Below, one piece after another: positions 1 through 5,780 of a stretch of 11,463 nucleotides of DNA. The stretch spans positions 1-11,463 of the forward strand of contig CAYUJW010000034.1 of the NCBI GenBank assembly GCA_964445135.1, in the 5' to 3' direction. The translations under genes were made by a program, and so were the position numbers. Source of the stretch: JACOTV01 sp964445135 (GTDB lineage Bacteria > Patescibacteriota > Microgenomatia > UBA1406 > GWC2-37-13). Every line of letters starts with the position of its first letter. Positions within the stretch are counted from its first letter, which is position 1. The notes below the pieces were generated by a model that was given only the letters and a program-made list of their open reading frames with translations, was not told where the DNA came from and made no database searches.

Positions 1-76
1 ATAGTTGATAGTTGATAGTTGATAGTTGATAGTTGATAGTTGATAGTTGATAGTTGATAGTTGATAGTTGATAGTT
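1..76. repeat. Heptanucleotide tandem array (ATAGTTG)n
   Basis: Ten exact copies of ATAGTTG and six bases of an eleventh run without a mismatch from the first base of the window, so the array is cut at its left edge and its true length is unknown. The following bases (77-115) are G/T-rich and look like decayed heptamers (GTTGGAA, GGTTTGG, AAGTTGT, AAAGTTG). The rest of 77-198 is a non-coding leader in which I see no clear RNA gene. A TACAAT at 136-141 could be a -10 element for the next gene, but it has no good -35. Similar degenerate heptamers occur inside pth in this window. Seven is not a multiple of three, so copy-number change would shift any overlapping frame, which argues against translation here. 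Confidence 0.97.
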
Positions 77-198
77 TGGTGGTTGGAAGGTTTGGAAGTT
101 GTAAAGTTGGAGAGGTTTGCCAATTGCTTACTATTTACAATTTTACTCATCACCATGATGCTTGCTTAGTAGTTGCAGGAATTCGGGGGTTGTGTCAT

Positions 199-537
199 AT
201 GGCAGATATAAAAACAATTCAAGATATATTGCTCAGGTTTGATCCGCTTGAGGACAAATATGTCTCTCACGAGTACCAATCGTTTGGGGTGCATTTGGCT
301 CAAAAGTTAGGGGATGAACGACGCAAGGCATTGTATATCAAGCTAGCCAAAACCCTTCCACGCCCAGTGCTTGAGGCGGCATATCGCTTTGTGATTGACA
401 GTCACGCAAAAAATATGGGTGCCTTATTTATGTGGAAGTTGAAGGAGATGGGTGCATTTGAGAAGAAAGATGCCGAAGCGGCAGCAAAAAAAGAAGCGAA
501 AAAAAAGGAAAAAGAACTTCTTGAGCCTCTTATTTAA
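199..537 (+). CDS. Small conserved-looking helical protein, function unknown
   Basis: The protein has 112 residues. I place the start at ATG 199 (MADIKTIQDIL). The frame stays open upstream to about position 61, but that part would translate the heptamer array and reads as non-protein-like. GGGGG at 185-189, nine bases before the ATG, is a weak Shine-Dalgarno candidate. The sequence is almost entirely helical: an amphipathic N-terminus, a middle with LGDERRKALYIKLAKTLPR (about 38-56), a helix around ALFMWKLKEMG (about 80-90), and a Lys/Ala/Glu-rich coiled-coil-like tail ending in ELLEPLI. There are no membrane segments, cysteines or catalytic motifs. The pattern of short helices with a Lys-rich tail resembles small hypothetical proteins common in CPR genomes; that is recollection, not a search result. 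It converges on the glutaredoxin-like gene, sharing stop-codon bases. Confidence 0.8.
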   Translation: MADIKTIQDILLRFDPLEDKYVSHEYQSFGVHLAQKLGDERRKALYIKLAKTLPRPVLEAAYRFVIDSHAKNMGALFMWKLKEMGAFEKKDAEAAAKKEAKKKEKELLEPLI

Positions 538-1268
538 ACTTTCGGAAAGTCGGGAACGACGGGAGGCGCTGGCGCCACAGGTGCAGCAGCAACAGGTGTC
601 ACAGGCATTACAGGGGGCGCGGGTTGTGGTGGCATGGCGCTGCTTGGGGCAGCAGGCATTTGTTGCGTGGCAACAGGCGCAGGCGGTGTGCCCGCAGCTG
701 GCGCATCGCCCAACTGAGTTTGCAAATCTTTCAATATATTATCAAGCGGGTTTGGTGCTGTTGATGGGGTGCTTTCAGTCTGCATAACAGTCACAGGTGT
801 CGTAACAGCTGCCGCGTTTGCGGGGGCGGCAACTGGTGGCTGGTTGAGGTCGGGGAGTGATTCAGGGGCGGCAGCTGGGGCTGGGGCCGGTGTCATGGTT
901 GGGTCGGTGGGAGTTGTGGCAGCTGGTGTTTGGGTTGGGTCAACTGCGACCTCAGGGGCGGCTGGCGCGGCATCAGGTGTGGCCGTTGCGGCAGCAGCAA
1001 CTCGTGCGGCTTCTGGCTTCTTAAACCCAAGGGCCTCATCAAACTCTTCAGCAGTAAATCCTTTCAAAATGAGTTCTTGTTCGTCGTCTTTTGTCACCTG
1101 AGTCACCGGAGTTCCGGCAAAATTATTACCAACCTTTAACATTGTCTCCAAGGCTGCATGATCTTTCTCTACGTCATGTTCCTCAAAAGGAAGAGAATGT
1201 GATTGAAGATAGGTTTTTTCCTCGGCGCTGTATTTACAATCAGCAACGGTATATATGACAATTTTCAT
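534..1268 (-). CDS. Glutaredoxin-like protein with long Ala/Pro-rich tail
   Basis: The protein has 244 residues. Residues 1-83 fit a glutaredoxin/thioredoxin-like fold: a first strand MKIVIYTVADC, an active-site-like C11-K-Y-S14, a helix, a second strand (LPFEEHDVEKD), and a GTPVTQV segment with the expected cis-proline at P54. CxxS in place of CxxC points to a monothiol type, which would act by glutathionylation or mixed disulfides rather than a dithiol cycle. Residues about 86-244 are a low-complexity Ala/Pro/Thr/Val tail, probably disordered, broken by one predicted amphipathic helix (PLDNILKDLQTQLGD, about 174-188). Glutaredoxins are usually 75-110 residues, so the tail is the odd part. 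There is no signal peptide. The gene has its own strong promoter (1286-1314) with only about 10 nt of leader and no Shine-Dalgarno. Its stop overlaps that of the convergent gene. The fold is likely; the substrate is unknown. Confidence 0.85.
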   Translation of the reverse strand: MKIVIYTVADCKYSAEEKTYLQSHSLPFEEHDVEKDHAALETMLKVGNNFAGTPVTQVTKDDEQELILKGFTAEEFDEALGFKKPEAARVAAAATATPDAAPAAPEVAVDPTQTPAATTPTDPTMTPAPAPAAAPESLPDLNQPPVAAPANAAAVTTPVTVMQTESTPSTAPNPLDNILKDLQTQLGDAPAAGTPPAPVATQQMPAAPSSAMPPQPAPPVMPVTPVAAAPVAPAPPVVPDFPKV

Positions 1269-1285
1269 AAGAGTGGTTACAAATC

Positions 1286-1314
1286 ATTATGAAGAACCGG
1301 CCATAACTTGTCAA
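1286..1314 (-). promoter_or_regulatory. Sigma70-type promoter of the glutaredoxin-like gene
   Basis: Reading the minus strand, TTGACA (1314-1309) is followed by exactly 17 bases and then CATAAT (1291-1286), one mismatch from consensus. Transcription should start near 1278-1280, giving a leader of about 10 nt before the ATG at 1268. The leader has no Shine-Dalgarno. The promoter lies in the 55-bp spacer after the upstream glycosyltransferase gene, so the glutaredoxin gene can be expressed separately from the pth/GT run. Confidence 0.8.
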
Positions 1315-1323
1315 CCCGTAATG

Positions 1324-2478
1324 TCACCCTGTGGAAGTTACAAGGTTTTTGTATAGAGAAATGTAGTTCTCAACCATTGTATGAAGACTGAATTTTGACT
1401 CAACATGCTGTCTGCAGGTTTGGCGCATATGGGCATATTGTTCGTTTGTAAGTTCATATATATGATCAACTGCCTGCACAAGTCCATCAATTCCAGATTT
1501 TTCACATACATAAGACATAGGTGTCGTATTATCAGGGTGATTTATGAGATAGCCGGTTTTCCCGTCGCTTACTATTTCAGTAGTTGAACCTTTATCATAT
1601 GCAATAACTGGCGTTCCGCACGACATTGCTTCTGTCATGACTAAGCCAAAAGGTTCATTCCAATTGATCGTCATCAAATATACTTTTGCCCGCTGCATAA
1701 GTTTTATAACTTGCAAACGAGAGAGGGGATGCTCTGCAGAAACATCACCGATCCACTGAATCTTTTCGTTGAGATGTGATCGCACTTGTTGATCAAAAAA
1801 CTGCATGTCCTCAACGTTCCCCGATAGTAAGAGTTTTCTTCCACTTTTTTGTGCTAGTTGAATTGCCCACTGTATGCCTTTTGGATCTTGAAAGCTTCCA
1901 TCTGAATGCTTGGCTTTTGACAGTCGACCAAGCCACAGCATATAGTCTTCAGACTCTGCAGAAAATGCATATTGGTTTGTATCAATACCATTATAAATGA
2001 CATGCTCAATTGCTGTTTTTTTAAACATGTTTTTATGTGAGTTGGATATTGATACAAACGTATGTTGAGGAAACAAGCTGAGCGCCTCATCTTGTGGTTG
2101 GCTCATTTGGGCATGAATTGTGGTGAGAAACGGAGTTTTTATCTGATCGCTAATGAGTAAATTGATATGTTCAGGATATGTATGATTGTGAATTATGTCA
2201 TAGTCATGCGCAATACTCTGAACCATCTTTGCCATTTTTACAAGATAGGCAGTTTCTGCATAAAACTCATTTTCAAATACTGGCATTGATATCATTTCCT
2301 GCTCAACAACCGGAATAATAGTTGCCCTCGCAATCTGACTGTCACCCGTTGCAAGAACGTGCACTTCGTGCCCCTGTTGAATAAGAGAGGTCGCGATATC
2401 ATATATAACACGCGGTCTTGAGGCGGTTGTTTTTGGAGTAATTGCGCGTTTGAGCAGCGACACAAGAAGTATTTTCAT
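1324..2478 (-). CDS. GT4-family (GT-B fold) glycosyltransferase
   Basis: The 384-residue length is normal for family GT4. The N-terminal Rossmann domain begins MKILLVSLLKR and contains a loop plus helix (RPRVIYDIATSLIQQGHEVHV), DYDIIHNHTYPEH (about 92-104) and a helix after TIHAQ. The C-terminal nucleotide-sugar domain starts near residue 178 with LWLGRLSKAK (R185, K188) and DPKGIQWAI (K200). It carries the family EX7E signature N-E275-PFGLVMT-E283 followed by AMSCGTPVIAYDKGSTTEIV. It should transfer a sugar from an activated nucleotide donor to a lipid or glycan acceptor at the cytoplasmic side; donor and acceptor cannot be read from sequence. It has no membrane segment. The ATG at 2478 lies 18 bp after the upstream GT gene, so the two are probably co-transcribed. 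No clear Shine-Dalgarno is present. It ends with TGA, used as a normal stop. Confidence 0.93.
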   Translation of the reverse strand: MKILLVSLLKRAITPKTTASRPRVIYDIATSLIQQGHEVHVLATGDSQIARATIIPVVEQEMISMPVFENEFYAETAYLVKMAKMVQSIAHDYDIIHNHTYPEHINLLISDQIKTPFLTTIHAQMSQPQDEALSLFPQHTFVSISNSHKNMFKKTAIEHVIYNGIDTNQYAFSAESEDYMLWLGRLSKAKHSDGSFQDPKGIQWAIQLAQKSGRKLLLSGNVEDMQFFDQQVRSHLNEKIQWIGDVSAEHPLSRLQVIKLMQRAKVYLMTINWNEPFGLVMTEAMSCGTPVIAYDKGSTTEIVSDGKTGYLINHPDNTTPMSYVCEKSGIDGLVQAVDHIYELTNEQYAHMRQTCRQHVESKFSLHTMVENYISLYKNLVTSTG

Positions 2479-2496
2479 AAGTTACCCAATAATATC

Positions 2497-3423
2497 TTAT
2501 TTTGTGCGAATTCGCTTCAAATATTCCTTGGTTGAAGATTTGTGTTTGGCGTAGATGTCTTCAAATTGAAGAGTGATTTTGTCCCAGGTAAATTTGTCCT
2601 TTACCGTCTGAAGTGCCTGTTTTCCAAGCGTCTCACACAGCTTGGGGTCATCGAGCAATTTATTGACGGCAGCGGCAATTGCTGTCGCATTTCGAGCGGG
2701 GACAAATATGCCATTTTTCCCGTCTTTGATGATAGAAACAATGCCGCCTGATTTTGTAGTAACAACCGGTTTGGCACATGCCATGGCCTCAAGTAAGACT
2801 AATCCAAATGGTTCATTCCATACAGATGGCGCAACAAACACATCTGCGCGTTTATAAAATGCATGAAAATCAATGTGGTCTTTTGCATTGATCCAGCCGA
2901 GTATGCGCGCATTTTTAATCCCGTTACTATCGATTATTGACTGAAGATGCGGGCGATCTGGTCCGTCGCCAAGTATGAGAATTTCCGCATTGATTGAGCG
3001 CGCTGCTTTGATGAGAAATTCTGCNNNNNNNNNNNNNNNNNNNNNNNNNNNNNNNNNNNNNNNNNNNNNNNNNNNNNNNNNNNNNNNNNNNNNNNNNNNN
3101 NNNNNNNNNNNNNNNNNNNNNNNNGGTTCAAACTCTTTAATTGCGTGAAGAGTTTCGTCAACATATGCGGTCATGATTTCGCCTAATTCTTGGCCAGTCA
3201 TGTCTTCATATTTTTTGGCCCCAAATAGTTCGGGATTCCCAACAAACACACCCATCTGTGGAGGTTTGCATACATAGTGGGTGATACCTGGAAGCTTTCG
3301 ATTTTCTGGCGCCAGAATCGCAACATCATGTCCGCTCATGGCAAGTTGCGAGGCAAGGTTTCGCAACCAGTTTCCGCTGCCATTTCCCCACAATGGGAAC
3401 ATGTGTAAAAAAAGTATCCTCAT
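2497..3423 (-). CDS. GT4-family glycosyltransferase, interrupted by a scaffold gap
   Basis: This is a second GT-B glycosyltransferase. The N-terminal part (99 residues) has MRILFLHMFPLWGNGSGNWLRNLA, the strand-loop-helix acceptor-domain start with a Gly/Ser-rich loop, and continues to HAIKEFE, where the DxIHxHH motif normally follows. After 100 N the sequence resumes at AEFLIKAARS, then AEILILGDGPDRPHL, a WINAKDHIDFHAFYKRADVFVAPSVW stretch and the EX7E signature NEPFGLVLLEAMACAKPVV. Compared with the neighbouring 384-residue enzyme, roughly 105-115 residues are missing, not the 33 implied by the gap, so the real gap should be near 320-345 bp. The frame agrees on both sides, but this depends on nominal gap size. 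It lies 14 bp downstream of pth with a hairpin in the junction, and 18 bp upstream of the next GT. It is probably one unit of a surface-glycan pathway. Confidence 0.9.
   Translation of the reverse strand: MRILFLHMFPLWGNGSGNWLRNLASQLAMSGHDVAILAPENRKLPGITHYVCKPPQMGVFVGNPELFGAKKYEDMTGQELGEIMTAYVDETLHAIKEFEXXXXXXXXXXXXXXXXXXXXXXXXXXXXXXXXXXAEFLIKAARSINAEILILGDGPDRPHLQSIIDSNGIKNARILGWINAKDHIDFHAFYKRADVFVAPSVWNEPFGLVLLEAMACAKPVVTTKSGGIVSIIKDGKNGIFVPARNATAIAAAVNKLLDDPKLCETLGKQALQTVKDKFTWDKITLQFEDIYAKHKSSTKEYLKRIRTK
3025..3124. other. Scaffold gap (100 N) inside glycosyltransferase gene
   Basis: The gap is a run of exactly 100 N. The flanks (ending GAAATTCTGC, resuming GGTTCAAACT) show no overlap, unlike the gap at 6440. 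The missing sequence should encode the second half of the acceptor domain and the start of the donor domain of the GT4 enzyme. The size is a placeholder. Confidence 0.97.
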
Positions 3424-3432
3424 ACAAATTTG

Positions 3433-3457
3433 AGGCTCTACAATGATGATAGAGCCT
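3433..3457 (-). promoter_or_regulatory. Perfect 8-bp stem hairpin at the pth/glycosyltransferase junction
   Basis: AGGCTCTA (3433-3440) and TAGAGCCT (3450-3457) are exact inverted repeats around a 9-base loop. The distal arm contains the pth stop codon (TAG, 3440-3438 on the minus strand), and the hairpin ends 9 bases before the glycosyltransferase ATG (3423). The bases after it on the minus strand (CAAATTTGT) are not a U-tract, so it is a poor intrinsic terminator. It more likely affects mRNA processing or translation initiation of the glycosyltransferase gene. Its role is inference. Confidence 0.55.
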
Positions 3458-3983
3458 GGTGAATTATACCAAACACATCGAGCAATATCGAATGCTCCGG
3501 AGGTGTCATTTGGCTAAGTACATATTGCTCGCCAGAACCATGAGCTGGCGGGCGATTGTTAGTGGTTGATGGTTGAGGAGTATTGCCATCCGTCATGTCT
3601 GAAATGTGGTTATCGCGGTTGTCAACGCCGATGCGAATTCGCCAAAAATCAGAAGTTCCCAAAGCATCTTCAATGGAGAGAATTCCGTTGTGAATCTTGG
3701 GACCCTTTGCATAGGATATCTTGTATTTCCCAAGTGGAATATCCAGATCGTCATGCGCGACATATAAGTTTTCAGTTTTTAGTTTTTGGTTTTGAGAGAG
3801 AATATTTTTGACAAATGTTCCTGAAGTGTTCATGAAGCAATCGGTCTGGAGTAGTTGATAGTTTCGAGTTGGGAGTGGGTGGGCGCGTAGATATTCAATA
3901 AGCATGTGTCCCGCATTGTGTCGGGTAAGCGCGTACTTTGCGCCCGGATTTCCCAAGCCAATAATAATTTTTGCGTCAGACAT
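3438..3983 (-). CDS. pth: Peptidyl-tRNA hydrolase (Pth family)
   Basis: The enzyme releases tRNA from prematurely dropped peptidyl-tRNA in the cytoplasm. I start it at ATG 3983 (MSDAKIIIGLGNPG), giving 181 residues; a longer frame to 4052 adds 23 residues that precede the normal Pth start. Visible family residues are GLGNPG with N12, TRHNAG with catalytic H22, FMNTSG with N52, AHDDLD with D78, and HNG with N99, equivalent to E. coli N10, H20, N68, D93 and N114. The usual Gly-rich GGxxGHNG loop is AKGPKIHNG. Two things are odd: the region between the first helix and FMN is about 15-20 residues shorter than in E. coli, and an extra Pro/Thr/Asn-rich stretch (about 126-150) precedes SGEQYVL. Three loops are encoded by degenerate heptamer arrays. 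A TATACT at 3990-3995 would start transcription at or near the ATG. Two glycosyltransferase genes follow closely. Confidence 0.93.
   Translation of the reverse strand: MSDAKIIIGLGNPGAKYALTRHNAGHMLIEYLRAHPLPTRNYQLLQTDCFMNTSGTFVKNILSQNQKLKTENLYVAHDDLDIPLGKYKISYAKGPKIHNGILSIEDALGTSDFWRIRIGVDNRDNHISDMTDGNTPQPSTTNNRPPAHGSGEQYVLSQMTPPEHSILLDVFGIIHQALSSL
3554..3581 (-). repeat. Degenerate heptamer run inside pth, third loop
   Basis: Plus-strand units GATTGTT, AGTGGTT, GATGGTT and GAGGAGT resemble the GATAGTT rotation of the array at window start with a few substitutions each. They encode residues about 135-144 (TPQPSTTNNR), which form the extra loop before SGEQYVL in Pth. Confidence 0.5.
3767..3794 (-). 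repeat. Heptamer run inside pth, second loop
   Basis: Four consecutive plus-strand units, AGTTTTC, AGTTTTT, AGTTTTT and GGTTTTG, form a clear 7-base period. They encode residues about 64-73 (QNQKLKTEN), a surface loop between the helix after FMNTSG and the strand leading to AHDD. Confidence 0.65.
3851..3878 (-). repeat. Degenerate heptamer run inside pth, first loop
   Basis: Plus-strand units GTAGTTG, ATAGTTT, CGAGTTG and GGAGTGG have a 7-base period. The 13-mer TAGTTGATAGTTT (3852-3864) is identical to the end of the window-start array (65-77). They encode residues about 36-45 (PLPTRNYQLL), where this Pth is shorter than E. coli Pth. Confidence 0.6.
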
Positions 3984-3989
3984 CGCTAT

Positions 3990-3995
3990 AGTATA
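3990..3995 (-). promoter_or_regulatory. pth: Candidate -10 element of pth
   Basis: On the minus strand TATACT is followed by six bases (ATAGCG) and then the pth ATG, so transcription would begin at or beside the start codon and give a leaderless mRNA. No convincing -35 hexamer lies 16-18 bases upstream (the spot reads CCCCTC), so the call rests on the -10 alone. It is part of the 78-bp divergent spacer (3984-4061) shared with the GalT-like gene. Confidence 0.4.
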
Positions 3996-4023
3996 ACGCA
4001 CACGTAAAGTAGGAGGGGTAAGA

Positions 4024-4052
4024 TTGATATTTTTTACTCCACGATGTAGCAT
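4024..4052 (+). promoter_or_regulatory. Candidate promoter of the GalT-like gene
   Basis: TTGATA (4024-4029), a 17-base spacer and TAGCAT (4047-4052) form a sigma70-like promoter with five of six and four of six consensus bases. Nine bases separate the -10 from ATG 4062, so the leader would be 0-3 nt, and no Shine-Dalgarno is present. The -10 match is weak. Confidence 0.45.
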
Positions 4053-4061
4053 GTGAACTAT

Positions 4062-4955
4062 ATGGCAAAGTATGTACCTGATAGTTCTTCACGACGGTGG
4101 GTGATTGTGTCTCAAGGCAGAGTAGCCAGACCATCTGGGGAAGTGGCGCACGCAGAAAAATCACCAGTCGACCCATTTGCCAAAGGTCACGAATCAACAA
4201 CGCCTGAGGAGGTATTTAGAGTGGGAAAAGGAATGGCAAATGAGCCGGGATGGCAAACGCGTGTTGTGACGAATAAATATCCAATTACGGATTTTCACGA
4301 AGTGGTTGTGCACTCACCGGACCCAAAACGTGATATTTCTCAAATGAGCGACGATGAAGTGGTACCGATATTTCAGGCATATCGAGCGAGGTTTAACGCA
4401 TATCGTGAGCGGGGAAGTGTGATGATTTTTTGCAACTTTGGCCAAACGGCTGGTGCCTCGCTCGAACATCCTCATTCTCAGATTGTACTTTTGCCGCCAC
4501 AAATCAACATGGACTCACTGGCTCGCGAGCCCGTTTCAAATATTGTGCATGAAAACGACATGTTCCAAGCATATTGTCCTGATTTTTCCCAGTGGCCGTA
4601 TGAGCTGTGGATTGCGCCACAGCGCGAAGGTGTGCAGTTTGGTGACACCACTGATGAAGAGATTGAAAACCTCGCACACATAATGAAGGTGATGCTTTCC
4701 AGATTGCGCATGATTCATGAGCGCGAAAACATCGTAATGCCGTTTGCCTATAATTACTACATAAGTCCGCAAAAAAACTGGTATCTGCGTATTATTCCTC
4801 GCTTTGTAACTCGTGCAGGATTTGAGTTGGGGACCGGGCTCTCTGTCAATATTGTCGACCCATTTGATGCAGCATGTGCATATCAGCAGATTGATCCGCA
4901 TACCGATGAGCTCGTTGTTGAATTACAAAATCATGCACGTGACCCGTTGAAATAA
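4062..4955 (+). CDS. galT: Galactose-1-phosphate uridylyltransferase-like protein (HIT superfamily)
   Basis: The protein has 297 residues from ATG 4062; a GTG at 4053 in frame is possible but sits next to the -10 element. GalT exchanges UMP between UDP-glucose and galactose-1-phosphate through a uridylyl-histidine intermediate. Family marks seen: RRWVIVSQGR near the N-terminus, VVTNKYP (68-74) with HEVVVHSP, and NFGQTAGASLEHPHSQ with H136, nucleophile H138 and Q140 of the HxHxQ active site. A second half has WYLRIIPR and AGFELGTGLSVNIVDPFDAA, matching the GalT C-terminal repeat. The N-terminal zinc CxxC (CPFCPGNE in many members) is replaced by DPFAKGHE (D37, A40), so that zinc site is lost. 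Length is below the 340-350 typical of E. coli-like GalT. Related nucleotidyltransferases such as ADP-glucose phosphorylase are alternatives. It is first of a four-gene run, seven bp before the next gene. Confidence 0.82.
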   Translation: MAKYVPDSSSRRWVIVSQGRVARPSGEVAHAEKSPVDPFAKGHESTTPEEVFRVGKGMANEPGWQTRVVTNKYPITDFHEVVVHSPDPKRDISQMSDDEVVPIFQAYRARFNAYRERGSVMIFCNFGQTAGASLEHPHSQIVLLPPQINMDSLAREPVSNIVHENDMFQAYCPDFSQWPYELWIAPQREGVQFGDTTDEEIENLAHIMKVMLSRLRMIHERENIVMPFAYNYYISPQKNWYLRIIPRFVTRAGFELGTGLSVNIVDPFDAACAYQQIDPHTDELVVELQNHARDPLK

Positions 4956-4962
4956 TCTTCGT

Positions 4963-5724
4963 ATGCTCTGTCCAATCTGTAGCGCACCACTTCATGAACT
5001 TGAGATAGACATGCAGCATGTGCATCATTGTGTGAAGTGTGGATCGACGCTTTTTGAAGAAGGTGGTATCAATCGTATAACGGGCACTTCAGCCACATAC
5101 TTGGGAGATAACATAACCGATGCAGTTTCATTCACGGAGCCTGCGGTAAAGAGTTGTCCGCGTGATCAGGAAGTGCTGGTTGCGCTTGTCAATCAAGAAG
5201 CAATTCCCAGTCATGTGCAGCTTTTGACATGTCTGAAGTGCCACCTTGTGTTGGCCAAAGCTCAAGACCTTATTGATTTTATTGATTTTAAGAAAGCACA
5301 AGACGCGAAGATTAACTACATCAAGTCTTGGCGATTTCCAATGGGTTCTTTGCGCAGCGTATTTGCGGTGTTGGCCATGGCCCTAATGAGTGTGTTTGGC
5401 TATCTCAGTTTTTCAGCCATCAATCGTGAAGCGTCATTGCAGACACAGGCCGCGCGCGTGGTGATTAATGCGCAAGTTGTGGCGACTGGTCGCTTGGTCA
5501 TTGTGAGTTTTCGAACAGAAGATGCGGTGCTTTCAGAGCTTATCATCACCGATCCAGCCGGCATGGCTCCAATTGCTGTCTCGCAAAAACCATCAACTAT
5601 TCACACTGCGTCATTTTCCCGACCATCTCATGCATCTGTCATCCGCTATCGCATTCGGCTTACCAATCAGCAAGGTGATGTGGCAATGAGCGATGAAGTC
5701 ACCGCCTCTGTTAAGAAGAATTAA
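4963..5724 (+). CDS. Zinc-ribbon protein with one membrane span and an outer beta-rich domain
   Basis: The protein has 253 residues. The N-terminus is a zinc ribbon: C3-PI-C6 and C23-VK-C26-G, followed by GSTLFEEGGINRIT, a pattern like the zf-TFIIB short ribbon. A second, incomplete ribbon follows: C65-PRD-68 with C90-LK-C93, where D68 sits at the expected second Cys. After a helical linker, residues about 133-153 (VFAVLAMALMSVFGYLSF) form one membrane helix. Basic residues before it (KK, K, R) predict the ribbon inside and the C-terminal about 100 residues outside. The outer part is rich in alternating strands (RLVIVSFRT, VIRYRIRLTN), perhaps an immunoglobulin-like domain. No enzyme motif is seen. 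It begins 7 bp after the GalT-like gene without a Shine-Dalgarno, so co-transcription is likely. The role is unknown; a redox- or zinc-sensing membrane adaptor is only a guess. Confidence 0.85.
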   Translation: MLCPICSAPLHELEIDMQHVHHCVKCGSTLFEEGGINRITGTSATYLGDNITDAVSFTEPAVKSCPRDQEVLVALVNQEAIPSHVQLLTCLKCHLVLAKAQDLIDFIDFKKAQDAKINYIKSWRFPMGSLRSVFAVLAMALMSVFGYLSFSAINREASLQTQAARVVINAQVVATGRLVIVSFRTEDAVLSELIITDPAGMAPIAVSQKPSTIHTASFSRPSHASVIRYRIRLTNQQGDVAMSDEVTASVKKN

Positions 5725-5731
5725 CAGCATG

Positions 5732-5751
5732 TTGCAAGCTGCAGCTTGCAA
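5732..5751. repeat. Perfect 20-bp palindrome in the intergenic spacer
   Basis: TTGCAAGCTG followed directly by its reverse complement gives a 20-bp loopless palindrome seven bases after the zinc-ribbon gene's stop. TTTAT follows, too short for a confident intrinsic terminator. It could be a dimeric regulator site, a REP-like dispersed repeat, or a weak terminator/processing hairpin. It overlaps TTGCAA (5746-5751), which with CAAAAT at 5769-5774 (17-base spacer) might be a weak promoter for the gene at 5781. Confidence 0.7.
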
Positions 5752-5780
5752 TTTATGCGGCTTCAGTCCAAAATGAATAC

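Noticed and set aside
1..76. CRISPR-like array
   Set aside because: Units are 7 bp with no spacers; it is a simple tandem repeat.
61..198. N-terminal extension of the 199-537 gene to position 61
   Set aside because: It would translate the heptamer array and low-complexity leader; protein-like sequence begins at MADIKTIQDIL.
534..537. Overlapping convergent stop codons as a regulatory antisense overlap
   Set aside because: The two stops simply share the bases of TTTAAA; overlap is four bases or fewer and common in compact genomes.
769..1101. Plus-strand Gly/Ala/Val-rich ORF opposite the glutaredoxin tail
   Set aside because: It is the antisense of the Ala/Pro-rich tail codons; no start signal or protein-like features.
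3984..4052. 23-residue N-terminal extension of Pth
   Set aside because: The family starts directly before the IIIGLGNPG strand, and a -10 element occupies this DNA.
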